This document shows positions 1 through 6,155 of a stretch of DNA of 6,293 bases, in pieces. How positions within the stretch are numbered: the first letter of the stretch is position 1; each line of letters begins with the position of its first letter. Under the pieces are notes generated by a model. The model ran no database searches, was not told the DNA's origin, and saw only the letters and a program-made list of their open reading frames with translations. The translations under genes were made by a program, and so were the position numbers. This stretch comes from Bacilli bacterium (GTDB lineage Bacteria; Bacillota_I; Bacilli_A; RF39; UBA660), in contig JAAWDB010000099.1 in assembly GCA_022793555.1 (NCBI GenBank), positions 1-6,293 of the forward strand. The letters run 5' to 3'.

Positions 1-32
1 AATATTACATTTTTTTGTCATGGCAAAATAAT

Positions 33-50
33 AAATAAAATGAAAATAAT
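33..50. repeat. Left copy of 18-bp target-site duplication
   Basis: The sequence AAATAAAATGAAAATAAT is identical, 18 of 18, to positions 1520-1537. The match stops at exactly these limits: the bases before (T32 and C1519) and after (G51 and T1538) differ. It directly abuts the left terminus of the insertion sequence, as expected of a target duplication made on insertion. Confidence 0.88.
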
Positions 51-77
51 GTCAAATTTTTTTGAAAATGACAGTAG
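51..77 (+). repeat. Left terminal inverted repeat of the IS
   Basis: These 27 bases match the reverse complement of 1493-1519 at 19 of 27 positions with no gap. Agreement is best over the inner part, TTTGAAAATGACAGTA against TATGATAATGTCAGTA. Confidence 0.75.
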
Positions 78-99
78 AAAAATATTTGAAAATGACAGT
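61..99 (+). repeat. Two subterminal 15-bp repeats, left end (L1 61-75, L2 85-99)
   Basis: TTTGAAAATGACAGT occurs twice, identically, with starts 24 bp apart. Near-identical inverted copies sit at the other end of the element. Paired repeats at both ends are the usual form of a transposase binding site; that role is inferred. Confidence 0.75.
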
Positions 100-160
100 T
101 GGTAATAAATATTTTACAAGTAGAATACTAAGTCAAGGCCTAAGATGAACTTACAAAGGT

Positions 161-1430
161 TCACCCTTGCCTTAATTTTATTAATCCTTGTTTTACCCAA
201 GGGTGATTTCTAGAAGGCTTATGAGCTTTAGAAAGATTTATTTCTTCTTGAGTTTTGTTAGTTTTAATATATTCAGAAGGCTTAATTGGTAAATTTTTAA
301 TAGATTTTAAATCGTACCATTCATCCTTATAAAAAATATGTTCACTTCTATCTATAAAAGTATAAACTTTAACTTTAGAAGATGTTGGTAAAAATATCTT
401 TTCCCCTTTTTTGGTTATTGCATGATAATGCTTATCATATTTTAAGTAGCAATTATGATAAACTTTATGTTCTGACCAAACAGCAAGTTCTTTATTGTAA
501 TCAAAGGTTTCATCTACACTTATAAATGAGTTTTTGGTATAATCTATTTCGGAAGCAAATCGCATATTGTATTTGGGCAAGAATACATCTTTTATAAATT
601 GATTTGCTTTTTCTATTGTATTAATATTTTTCTTTCTTAGTTCTTTGTATAATCTATCTTGAAATGTTCAACATAGTCTCTCGATTCTTCCTTTGCTTCT
701 TGGATCGACGATAGAAATGATATCAATTCCAATATGATTTAACATGTTGGCAAATCGTGTATTTTTAATTTCTTTGCCTTGTAATTCTTCTTTTAAAGTT
801 AATTCTTTCTTATTTGATTTAAAAACAGTTCTATAATCAGTATATAAACATTCAGGTATACCATAATCACGGATCGTATCTTTTATAATCATTTGATATC
901 CATAAATTGTTTCTTGATATGCTAAAAAACAAGAGGTAACAATTCCAGTGGCATCATCGATTCCACCATGAAGATAATAATTATTATTATTTCCATAAAA
1001 CCATTGATGTTTAGAGGCATCTACCTGTATTAATTCACCAGCAAATTCTTTTCTAGGTCTAGGTGGATGAGCTTTCTTTTTTGCTTTATATTTGTAAGGT
1101 GACTCAATACCTTTAGAAGTTAATAAAGTATATATAAAAGAATCTGATACAATAATTTTATAATCATCTTCTAAAGCATCGTTAAAGTGATGAAAATTCC
1201 AACCAAAATATTCTTCATTATATAATTTAACAATTGTTTCTTTTAATTTATTATCATATCCTTTTTTAGAGGGATTTAGTTTTAAACCATGAGGAATAGA
1301 TTCAATACCTTTTCTTTATAAGCTTTTTGTCTTCTATAAATTTGTCTTTCGGATAATCCAGTTAATCTACAAGTTTGTTTTATATCTATTTCTTTACCAA
1401 TAAATTTTATAATGTTATACTTCCTTTCAT
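161..1430 (-). pseudogene. IS1202/ISNCY-type DDE transposase, broken by two frameshifts and one stop
   Basis: Reconstructed across its breaks, this is a transposase of about 420 residues with an N-terminal helix-turn-helix (CRLTGLSERQIYRRQKAYKEK), an RNase H-like core and a C-terminal tail ending near SRNHPWVKQ. The likely catalytic triad is D in IQVDASKHQW, D in LYTDYRTVF and E in RSKGRIERL. The ATG at 1430 has AGGAGG five bases upstream (1441-1436), but its frame stops after seven codons. The helix-turn-helix lies in a second frame from about 1422. At 1309-1313 the reading moves to a third frame (GIESIPHGLK onward), open until an in-frame TGA at 670-668, where relatives read RLWxTFQDRL and this copy reads RLC-stop-TFQDRL. 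The same frame resumes to a TGA at 163-161. Two missing bases and one nonsense codon make it inactive as written. Sequencing error in A/G runs could explain the frameshifts. Confidence 0.88.
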
Positions 1431-1453
1431 TTTTTCCTCCTTTTTGGAGAATT

Positions 1454-1482
1454 ATTATAATTTACTTCACTGACATTTTCAA
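1454..1482 (-). promoter_or_regulatory. Transposase promoter
   Basis: On the minus strand, TTGAAA (1482-1477) is followed after exactly 17 bp by a perfect TATAAT (1459-1454). The predicted start of transcription is near 1447, about 17 bases ahead of the ATG at 1430. The -35 box lies inside the subterminal repeat R2 (1469-1483), so a transposase bound to its own end would cover its promoter. Confidence 0.7.
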
Positions 1483-1509
1483 AAAACTAACTATACTGAC
1501 ATTATCATA
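1469..1509 (-). repeat. Two subterminal 15-bp repeats, right end (R2 1469-1483, R1 1495-1509)
   Basis: Read on the minus strand, R1 is TATGATAATGTCAGT and R2 is TTTGAAAATGTCAGT. R2 differs from the left-end copies at one base. Starts are 26 bp apart, against 24 at the left end. R2 contains the -35 box of the transposase promoter. Confidence 0.72.
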
Positions 1510-1519
1510 AAACTACTAC
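1493..1519 (-). repeat. Right terminal inverted repeat of the IS
   Basis: Partner of 51-77. The outermost bases are GT when read inward, as at the left end. The conserved internal motif begins at the 11th base from the end on both sides. Confidence 0.75.
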
Positions 1520-1537
1520 AAATAAAATGAAAATAAT
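1520..1537. repeat. Right copy of 18-bp target-site duplication
   Basis: Identical to positions 33-50. Its last base, T1537, is also the first base of a TTGACA box belonging to a plus-strand promoter, so the element landed right at the upstream edge of that promoter and left it intact on this side. Confidence 0.88.
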
Positions 1538-1564
1538 TGACAAGAATTTTGCTTTTGTTAAAAT
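1537..1564 (+). promoter_or_regulatory. Consensus-like plus-strand promoter with no clear gene
   Basis: A perfect TTGACA (1537-1542), a 16-bp spacer and TAAAAT (1559-1564, five of six to consensus) point rightward. Transcription would begin near 1571. The only things downstream are a 17-codon open frame (ATG 1573 to TAA 1626, no room for a Shine-Dalgarno site) and the hairpin at 1601-1623, after which the plus strand is also T-rich. The product would be a transcript of about 70 bases running antisense to the 3' end of the permease operon. It may also be a chance match in AT-rich DNA. Confidence 0.45.
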
Positions 1565-1595
1565 TATATTAAATGGTGCGCTTGAGATTTCAATT

Positions 1596-1623
1596 AAAAA
1601 GCGATATGCTTCAGGCATATCGC
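1596..1623 (-). terminator. Intrinsic terminator of the ABC transporter operon
   Basis: A perfect 9-bp stem, GCGATATGC paired with GCATATCGC (1601-1609 and 1615-1623), has a 5-base loop. Read on the minus strand it is followed by TTTTT (1600-1596). It begins ten bases after the permease stop codon. On the plus strand the hairpin is followed by TAAAATTTATTATTTTTT, so it may also stop weak rightward transcription. Confidence 0.85.
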
Positions 1624-1632
1624 TAAAATTTA

Positions 1633-2430
1633 TTATTTTTTATGATGATTTACTTTTTTTTCAAACAAAGAAACGCACTCATATAACAGAAAAGACATAA
1701 CTACAAGAATTAAAATTCCACTCATAACGATATTTAAATTAAATACCTGAGTTCCATAAATAATCAAATATCCAATACCCTTTTTGCTAACTAAGAATTC
1801 CCCCATAATAACTCCGATTAAAGTCATAGAAATATTTAATTTTAATGAAGATACAATCGTATTCTTTGAACTTGGAATTACTAAGTAGAAGAGTGTTTGT
1901 GATTTACTAGTTTGAAAAGTTTTCATAAGTTTTAATCGATTGGCATCTGTACCCAAAAAGCCGTTATAAATATTTAAAATACTAACGATTAAATTAATGA
2001 GCAATGCCATCACAATAATGGACTTTGTGTTTGCTCCTGTCCAAATAATAATCATTGGACCTAAAGCCACTTTTGGTAAACTGTTTAACATAGTTAAAAA
2101 TGGTTCAACGATTTTTGCTATTAATGGAAATTCGTATAATATAATAGCAATGATAAATCCCAAACTAATTCCAATAACAAAAGCTAAAATGGTTTCATAA
2201 AATGTTGTAAAAATATGAAGTATTAAATCTCCCGATTGATAAGTCGTAACAATACATTCTAAAATTCTTGATGGACTAGAAAAAATAAAGGGATTAATTA
2301 TTTTTTTATTGGCGCTATATTCCCACATTCCCAAAAAGAATATGACTAAGAAAAGTTGGATGAAAACTACTAAGATTTTCTGATTTCGTTTTTTTCTAAT
2401 AAATTGTTTTTGTTCTTTAGACATTGACAT
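1633..2430 (-). CDS. ABC transporter permease, SsuC/TauC type
   Basis: Inner-membrane channel subunit of an importer of the nitrate/sulfonate/taurine/thiamine-precursor group; the substrate cannot be told from sequence. I start it at ATG 2430 (265 residues). The frame is open further upstream to an ATG at 2502, but that would overlap the ATPase by 86 bp and add a charged, non-family stretch. GGAAGGA lies just ahead of 2430, and a second ATG at 2424 is nearly as good. A basic N-terminus leads into membrane segments near residues 18-36, 72-98, 106-130, 137-154, 193-212 and 234-252. The ATPase-contact (EAA-like) loop lies near 159-188, and the family-typical GVIMGEFLVSKKGIGYLI follows it. The gene overlaps the ATPase end by 14 bp (8 bp from 2424), so translation is probably coupled. 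It is the last gene before the terminator. Confidence 0.88.
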   Translation of the reverse strand: MSMSKEQKQFIRKKRNQKILVVFIQLFLVIFFLGMWEYSANKKIINPFIFSSPSRILECIVTTYQSGDLILHIFTTFYETILAFVIGISLGFIIAIILYEFPLIAKIVEPFLTMLNSLPKVALGPMIIIWTGANTKSIIVMALLINLIVSILNIYNGFLGTDANRLKLMKTFQTSKSQTLFYLVIPSSKNTIVSSLKLNISMTLIGVIMGEFLVSKKGIGYLIIYGTQVFNLNIVMSGILILVVMSFLLYECVSLFEKKVNHHKK

Positions 2431-3160
2431 CCAAATCCTTCCATAACAAATCATAGTAAGACGCAAATTCTTTTGCTTTTCGATTTTCAATAGGATTTGC
2501 ATTTGTACTTAATTTAATATCGTAGATATGCTTTACCGTACATGGTCGTTTTGATAAAACAATAACACGACTAGACATCGAAATTGCCTCTGATAAATCA
2601 TGGGTTACCATAATTGCTGTTTTCTTCTCCTTTTTAATAATCTGAAACACATCATCACTAACCGCTAAGCGTGATTGATAATCCAATGCTGAGAATGGCT
2701 CATCCAGTAAAAGAATATCTGGTTTTAAGGCAAGTGTACGAATAAGTGCCACTCGTTGTTTCATTCCACCAGATAACTCATTCGGATATTTTTTTTCAAA
2801 ATCTTCTAAACCATAAGTTTTCAATAAACTTCTCACATAACGAACATTTTCTTCAGTATCTTGCTTTTTGATTTTTAAACCAAGAATTGCATTATCTAAA
2901 ATAGTTAACCAAGGAAATAAAGCATCGGTTTGTAGCATATAACCAATACTACAGTTTTCACAAGCAATATTTCCACCACTTTCTTTTTCTAATCCTGATA
3001 AAATACTTAAAATTGTTGATTTACCACACCCAGATGGTCCAATAATGGAAACAAATTCTCCTTGTTTAATAGAAAAAGATATATCTTTTACTGCTTCGAT
3101 TTCTCCGGAATTTGTGTGATAAATTTTCCGAATATTTTGTAACGTTAAAATATTATTCAT
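2417..3160 (-). CDS. ABC transporter ATPase, SsuB/TauB type
   Basis: Cytoplasmic ATP-hydrolysing subunit that powers the permease encoded directly downstream. All motifs are intact in 247 residues: Walker A GPSGCGKST at 41-49, Q-loop Q77 in MLQTDALFPW, signature LSGGMKQR at 129-136, Walker B ILLLDE at 149-154, D-loop SALD at 157-160 and switch histidine H187 in VTHD. The Q-loop region with FPWLT and the overall length fit the nitrate/sulfonate/taurine subfamily. Its start overlaps the last codons of the binding-protein remnant by 8 bp (ATGAATAA), and I see no strong Shine-Dalgarno site, so it was probably translated by coupling to the binding-protein gene. That gene is now truncated, which raises the question of how this one is expressed. 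The protein itself shows no damage. Confidence 0.92.
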   Translation of the reverse strand: MNNILTLQNIRKIYHTNSGEIEAVKDISFSIKQGEFVSIIGPSGCGKSTILSILSGLEKESGGNIACENCSIGYMLQTDALFPWLTILDNAILGLKIKKQDTEENVRYVRSLLKTYGLEDFEKKYPNELSGGMKQRVALIRTLALKPDILLLDEPFSALDYQSRLAVSDDVFQIIKKEKKTAIMVTHDLSEAISMSSRVIVLSKRPCTVKHIYDIKLSTNANPIENRKAKEFASYYDLLWKDLDVNV

Positions 3161-3584
3161 GACTAATATTACGAACTAACTTATCATATGGAACATAATC
3201 TTTAATTAATTCAGCATCGATCATAATATCTTCTAAATTTTTATAAATTTCTTCACTAATATAGCCGTTTGGTAACCAACTGTCATAATCCTTATAACGT
3301 TTTACAATAGCTTTTAAATCATTCATTGAAGAATCTGGAAATTGTGGAGCAATAATTTTCGCAATTTCTTCCTCATTATGATTTTTAACAAAGTCGATTC
3401 CTTTTTCTAATGCTCTTGTAAATTTTTCTAATACTTCTTTATTCTCCTCATAATAGCTAAGTTGAGTATAGAATGCTGTGTAAGGAACACTACCAGATTT
3501 TTCACCAATACTAGCAACAACTTTGCCATAGCCTTCCCGTTCTAATTTTGTTGCATTGGGTTCTCTTAAAGCAAGTATAAGAAG
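3153..3584 (-). pseudogene. ABC substrate-binding protein, C-terminal half only
   Basis: An open frame of 143 codons without a start codon encodes the second half of a SsuA/TauA/NMT1-type binding protein. The recognisable core is LALREPNATKLEREGYGKVV followed by ASIGEKSGSVPYTAFY, the characteristic distal-lobe sequence of this family, then an all-helical tail ending VPYDKLVRNISHE. An in-frame TGA at 3587-3585 closes it upstream, and no ATG, GTG or TTG in this frame could restore it. Full-length members have about 320-340 residues with a lipoprotein signal, so roughly the first 170-190 residues are gone. It ends with an 8-bp overlap into the ATPase gene, so it was the first gene of the same operon. 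A Shine-Dalgarno-like AAAGAGGTGA sits at the break (about 3595-3586). It may be a leftover of the original leader joined to the distal half by deletion, but that is inference. Confidence 0.85.
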
Positions 3585-3637
3585 TCACCTCTTTTTTAAA
3601 GAAAAGACCACAAAATGACGAAATATATATTTTTTAT

Positions 3638-3646
3638 TGGTATAAT
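3638..3646 (+). promoter_or_regulatory. Extended -10 promoter of the HipA-like gene
   Basis: TGGTATAAT combines an extended -10 TG with a perfect TATAAT (3641-3646). No good -35 is visible; TGACGA at 3616-3621 would need a 19-bp spacer. Transcription would start near 3653, giving a leader of about 31 bases. Confidence 0.65.
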
Positions 3647-3683
3647 ATTTGTAACAAAATTTTGAAATTTTAAGAGGTATAAG

Positions 3684-4595
3684 ATGTATTCAGACAAAGA
3701 TAAAATAGAAATAAGAAATTATGAACGAGAAGCATTTCGTACATTAAAAAAATTAGAAAATAAAGAGAAGAAAATTCCTTCTTCAAAAGATATTTTGTAT
3801 ATGAATGACTTTATTTTAGAAGAGTTTGAAAGTGATGGCGATAGTGGAAAGTTATATTTAGCTACAAATAAGTATAATCATGCCGAAAAATACATACTCA
3901 AACATGAATATTATGATTGTGCATGTAATGAATTTATGTATAGTAAAATTGGAAATAAAATGGGAATAAAAATAGCCCCCGTTAAATTATTTATATTAAA
4001 TGATTTAGAAGATAAATTCAAAAGTGATTTTGTCTGTGGAATTAAGTATTTAGAAAATTGTGAGCATATATCTTTAAAAAAATTAGAACAAGAAAAAGAC
4101 AAAATAAAGAATTGGCAAGATTATTTTAAAATGCTTTGTCTAGAATGTTTATTCGAAGAGAGTGATGGAATAGAGGTTGTTAAATACAATAACGAAATAT
4201 ACAGATTGGATATGACAGCATCATTTAAAATATCAGATTTTTATATTCATCCATTAGCTTATAATTATAAATACAATGGTATTAATATAAGAGAATTTGC
4301 TACGAAAAATATTATGGATGGCTCAATGCAAAGAACGGAATATAGAATTCATAGATGGAAATCGGATATAAAATATTTTACCAATAATTATGATAAAAAA
4401 TATTTAAAAGATTACATGGAAACTTTTGAATTATTTTTAAATGTTTCAGAAGAAAATATTGAAGAGTGGGTAAATATTTTGACAATAATATATCCAAATG
4501 TTATTGGTGATTATTTTAAACAATATTTTAAAAATTTAAAACTTGATGTAGAACAATTGTTAAAATTAAAAGAAAAGGAATTATTAGCGATTTAA
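3684..4595 (+). CDS. Unclassified 303-aa protein, possibly HipA-like kinase fold
   Basis: I do not recognise the exact family. The ATG at 3684 is preceded by AAGAGG with a 6-base spacer and by an extended -10 promoter. The layout of residues 55-182 resembles the HipA-type kinase fold. A strand ends in YILKH (K73, candidate ATP-binding lysine), and a helix starts NEFMYSKIGNKMGI (E83, candidate salt-bridge partner). A strand IAPVKLFIL and a hinge-like segment at 115-127 follow. Next comes a helix into LECLFEESDG (D161, where the catalytic aspartate would fall), then EIYRLDMTASF (D176, candidate metal-binding aspartate). The usual HipA N-DRH-N loop is not evident, so activity is doubtful. The C-terminal 100 residues are helical and Lys/Glu rich. 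There is no signal peptide or membrane segment, so it is probably cytoplasmic. No HipB-like antitoxin gene is nearby. It starts about 100 bp beyond the truncated binding-protein gene, on the opposite strand, which suggests an accessory gene. Confidence refers to it being a real gene; the kinase reading is perhaps 0.4. Confidence 0.85.
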   Translation: MYSDKDKIEIRNYEREAFRTLKKLENKEKKIPSSKDILYMNDFILEEFESDGDSGKLYLATNKYNHAEKYILKHEYYDCACNEFMYSKIGNKMGIKIAPVKLFILNDLEDKFKSDFVCGIKYLENCEHISLKKLEQEKDKIKNWQDYFKMLCLECLFEESDGIEVVKYNNEIYRLDMTASFKISDFYIHPLAYNYKYNGINIREFATKNIMDGSMQRTEYRIHRWKSDIKYFTNNYDKKYLKDYMETFELFLNVSEENIEEWVNILTIIYPNVIGDYFKQYFKNLKLDVEQLLKLKEKELLAI

Positions 4596-4680
4596 GAAGA
4601 ATAATTTTGAAGAAATACAAAAAATAACATGGATTAGAAAGATTGCATTATTAAAAAGCCATAAAAAAATAATAGGATAA
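4588..4680 (+). other. 30-codon open stretch after the HipA-like gene, possible frameshifted tail
   Basis: In the +1 frame relative to the preceding gene, codons 4588-4677 are open and end with TAA at 4678-4680. They read as a plausible protein tail, including FEEIQKITWIRKIALLKSHK, with no start codon or ribosome site. The stretch overlaps the last codons of the upstream gene. It could be a lost C-terminal extension after a one-base change, a gene remnant, or chance in AT-rich DNA. The remainder of the gap to 4764 holds no terminator and no convincing promoter, so read-through into the next gene is possible. Confidence 0.25.
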
Positions 4681-4764
4681 CGAAAATTGTTGAAACCGTG
4701 ATAGATCAATAAAAAACTGTATAAAAAGAAAAACGAAGAATAAGATTATAACAGGTGATCAACA

Positions 4765-6135
4765 GTGGATAAAAAATATTTTATGGGACTAGGAGCAATT
4801 CTTATTTTATTATTATTAACATGGAGCATAAATTGGGAATTAAAAGATAAAGAGAAAAAAGAGGAAATAACAAAAGATCAAATTTCTACAACGGTAATGA
4901 GCGTAAATAAAAATTCACTTACTGTTCAAGATGCAAACAATATAATCTATACCTTTGAAACCCCAAACCCTAATGTAAAATCAGGAGATAATATTATTAT
5001 TGAATACACTGGTATTTTAAACAAAAGCATCGAACTTCAAAAAGATACTACAATTACTGAATTAACTATAGCTAATGAAAACAAAGGATTTCCAGAAAAT
5101 TGGCAAGATAATGGCTTATTTCATGACTTTTATAATGCTGCTTATAAAAAATTGCAAACCATGACCTTAGATGAAAAAATTGCTCAGATTCTATTAGTAC
5201 GCTATCCAGAAAATGCAGAAACAATTCAAAAAAAATATCAATTTGGAGGATATGTCTTTTTTCAAAAAGATTTTCAAGATAAAACGAAAGAAGAAGTAAA
5301 AAAAATGATCCAAAGTGTTGAAAGTGTAAGTAAAATTCCATTACTCACTGCAGTAGACGAAGAAGGTGGTAAAGTAATTCGTGTAAGTAGTAATCCCAAA
5401 TTAGTGGATAATCCTTTCAAATCTTCAAAAGAACTTTATAAAAATGGTGGATTAAATGCAATTAAAACAGATACTATAAATAAAAGTAGAATATTAAGTA
5501 ACTTAGGACTTAATTTAAACTTAGCACCAGTTGTTGATGTAACCACTGATCCAAATGCATATATGTATGAAAGAACTTTAGGAGAAAATACCAAAAAAAC
5601 TTCAGAATATGCCGAAACAGTGATTGAAACCAGTCATGGAACCAAAGTATCATATACTTTAAAACATTTCCCTGGTTATGGAAACAATTCTGATACACAT
5701 CAGGGTATTGCAACAGATACTAGGGTCTTAGAAGACTTAAAACAAAACGATCTTCCACCTTTTGAAGCGGGAATTAAAAAAGGTGCAGAAGCTATATTAA
5801 TGAGCCATAATATCATTTTAAATGTTGATAGTACTAATCCATCATCCCTTTCTCCAAGTATTCATAATCTTTTAAGAAACGACTTAAATTTTACGGGGAT
5901 TATTATAACAGATGACTTAGCAATGTCAGCTTTAAATAATATTTCTAATCCTACGACCAAAGCCATTTTAGCAGGAAATGATTTAATCATCACCACCGAT
6001 TATGAAAGCAGTATGAATGAAATAAAAAAATCTTTAAGCGATGGTGTCTTAGATGAATCAACAATTGATAAATTAGCATTTCGTATTCTTGCATGGAAAT
6101 ATTATAAAGGTTTAATGTATGAAAATGAAAAATAA
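4765..6135 (+). CDS. nagZ: Beta-N-acetylhexosaminidase, glycoside hydrolase family 3 (NagZ type), membrane-anchored or secreted
   Basis: Predicted to remove terminal beta-linked GlcNAc, chiefly from GlcNAc-MurNAc cell-wall fragments, outside the cytoplasmic membrane. It starts at GTG 4765 with AGGTGA six bases upstream. Residues 6-20 form one hydrophobic segment after a lysine-rich start, with no lipobox cysteine, so it is an N-terminal anchor or a signal peptide. Residues about 38-102 form a small beta-rich domain. The catalytic barrel runs from about 107 to 456, close to the 341-residue single-domain E. coli NagZ. Family marks are VDEEGGKVIR (197-206), KHFPGYG (300-306) with the Asp-His acid/base pair D310 and H312 in NSDTH, and ITDDLAMSAL (381-390), where D383 is the expected nucleophile. 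Two small departures are Tyr for the usual His in KHFPGHG and Lys for Arg in EGGRV; the catalytic residues are all present. It lacks the extra C-terminal domain of the secreted B. subtilis enzyme. A terminator follows. Confidence 0.9.
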   Translation: MDKKYFMGLGAILILLLLTWSINWELKDKEKKEEITKDQISTTVMSVNKNSLTVQDANNIIYTFETPNPNVKSGDNIIIEYTGILNKSIELQKDTTITELTIANENKGFPENWQDNGLFHDFYNAAYKKLQTMTLDEKIAQILLVRYPENAETIQKKYQFGGYVFFQKDFQDKTKEEVKKMIQSVESVSKIPLLTAVDEEGGKVIRVSSNPKLVDNPFKSSKELYKNGGLNAIKTDTINKSRILSNLGLNLNLAPVVDVTTDPNAYMYERTLGENTKKTSEYAETVIETSHGTKVSYTLKHFPGYGNNSDTHQGIATDTRVLEDLKQNDLPPFEAGIKKGAEAILMSHNIILNVDSTNPSSLSPSIHNLLRNDLNFTGIIITDDLAMSALNNISNPTTKAILAGNDLIITTDYESSMNEIKKSLSDGVLDESTIDKLAFRILAWKYYKGLMYENEK

Positions 6136-6155
6136 TAAAATATAAGAAAGGTGAG

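Larger units (their letters stand above)
51..1519 (-). mobile_element. Insertion sequence of the IS1202/ISNCY type, 1469 bp, transposase broken
   Basis: The ends were set by two independent signs that agree. An 18-bp perfect direct repeat flanks 51-1519. The first 27 bases of each end, read inward, also match at 19 of 27 positions without gaps (51-77 against the reverse complement of 1493-1519), starting 5'-GT. One minus-strand transposase gene fills the element. Its Q-x-D-A, Y-T-D and G-R-I-E-R motifs and its C-terminal NHPW motif are those of the single-ORF ISNCY/IS1202 transposases. As I recall the literature, IS1202-family members make unusually long duplications and one subgroup (ISTde1) makes about 15-18 bp, which fits here. 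The element lies beyond the terminator of the ABC operon and so does not cut a visible gene. Subgroup assignment is inference. Confidence 0.85.

Noticed and set aside
13..28. Near-palindrome TTTTGTCATGGCAAAA at the left edge
   Set aside because: It has one mismatched pair and no T-run on the proper side for either strand. With only 50 bp of flank, no operator or terminator can be supported.
135..173. Stem-loop over the transposase stop codon (AAGGC/GCCTT and TGAAC/GTTCA)
   Set aside because: The stems are short with large internal loops, and no U-rich run follows on the minus strand, so I do not call it a terminator.
668..670. TGA in the transposase read as tryptophan (recoded genetic code)
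   Set aside because: Trp is TGG in the intact ATPase, permease, kinase-like and NagZ-type genes, and all of these end in TAA. The TGA also falls one codon after the position where relatives have the conserved Trp.
1558..1585. dif-like Xer site: TTATATTAAAT next to GGTGCGCTTGA resembles E. coli dif arms
   Set aside because: The two arm-like segments are in the wrong order with no 6-bp centre between them, and the sequence left of the XerD-like arm does not resemble a XerC arm. The distance to the IS end also does not suit known Xer-targeting elements.
1997..2200. Open frame on the plus strand inside the permease gene
   Set aside because: It lies antisense within an intact family-typical permease and has no ribosome site or recognisable motif. 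The antisense frames inside the kinase-like and NagZ-type genes (3911-4102, 5072-5341, 5510-5713) fail for the same reason.
4687..4725. Promoter for the NagZ-type gene (TTGTTG or TTGAAA with TATAAA)
   Set aside because: The boxes are either too far apart (24 bp between TTGAAA and TATAAA) or poor matches at a correct spacing. With no terminator after the previous gene, read-through is equally possible.
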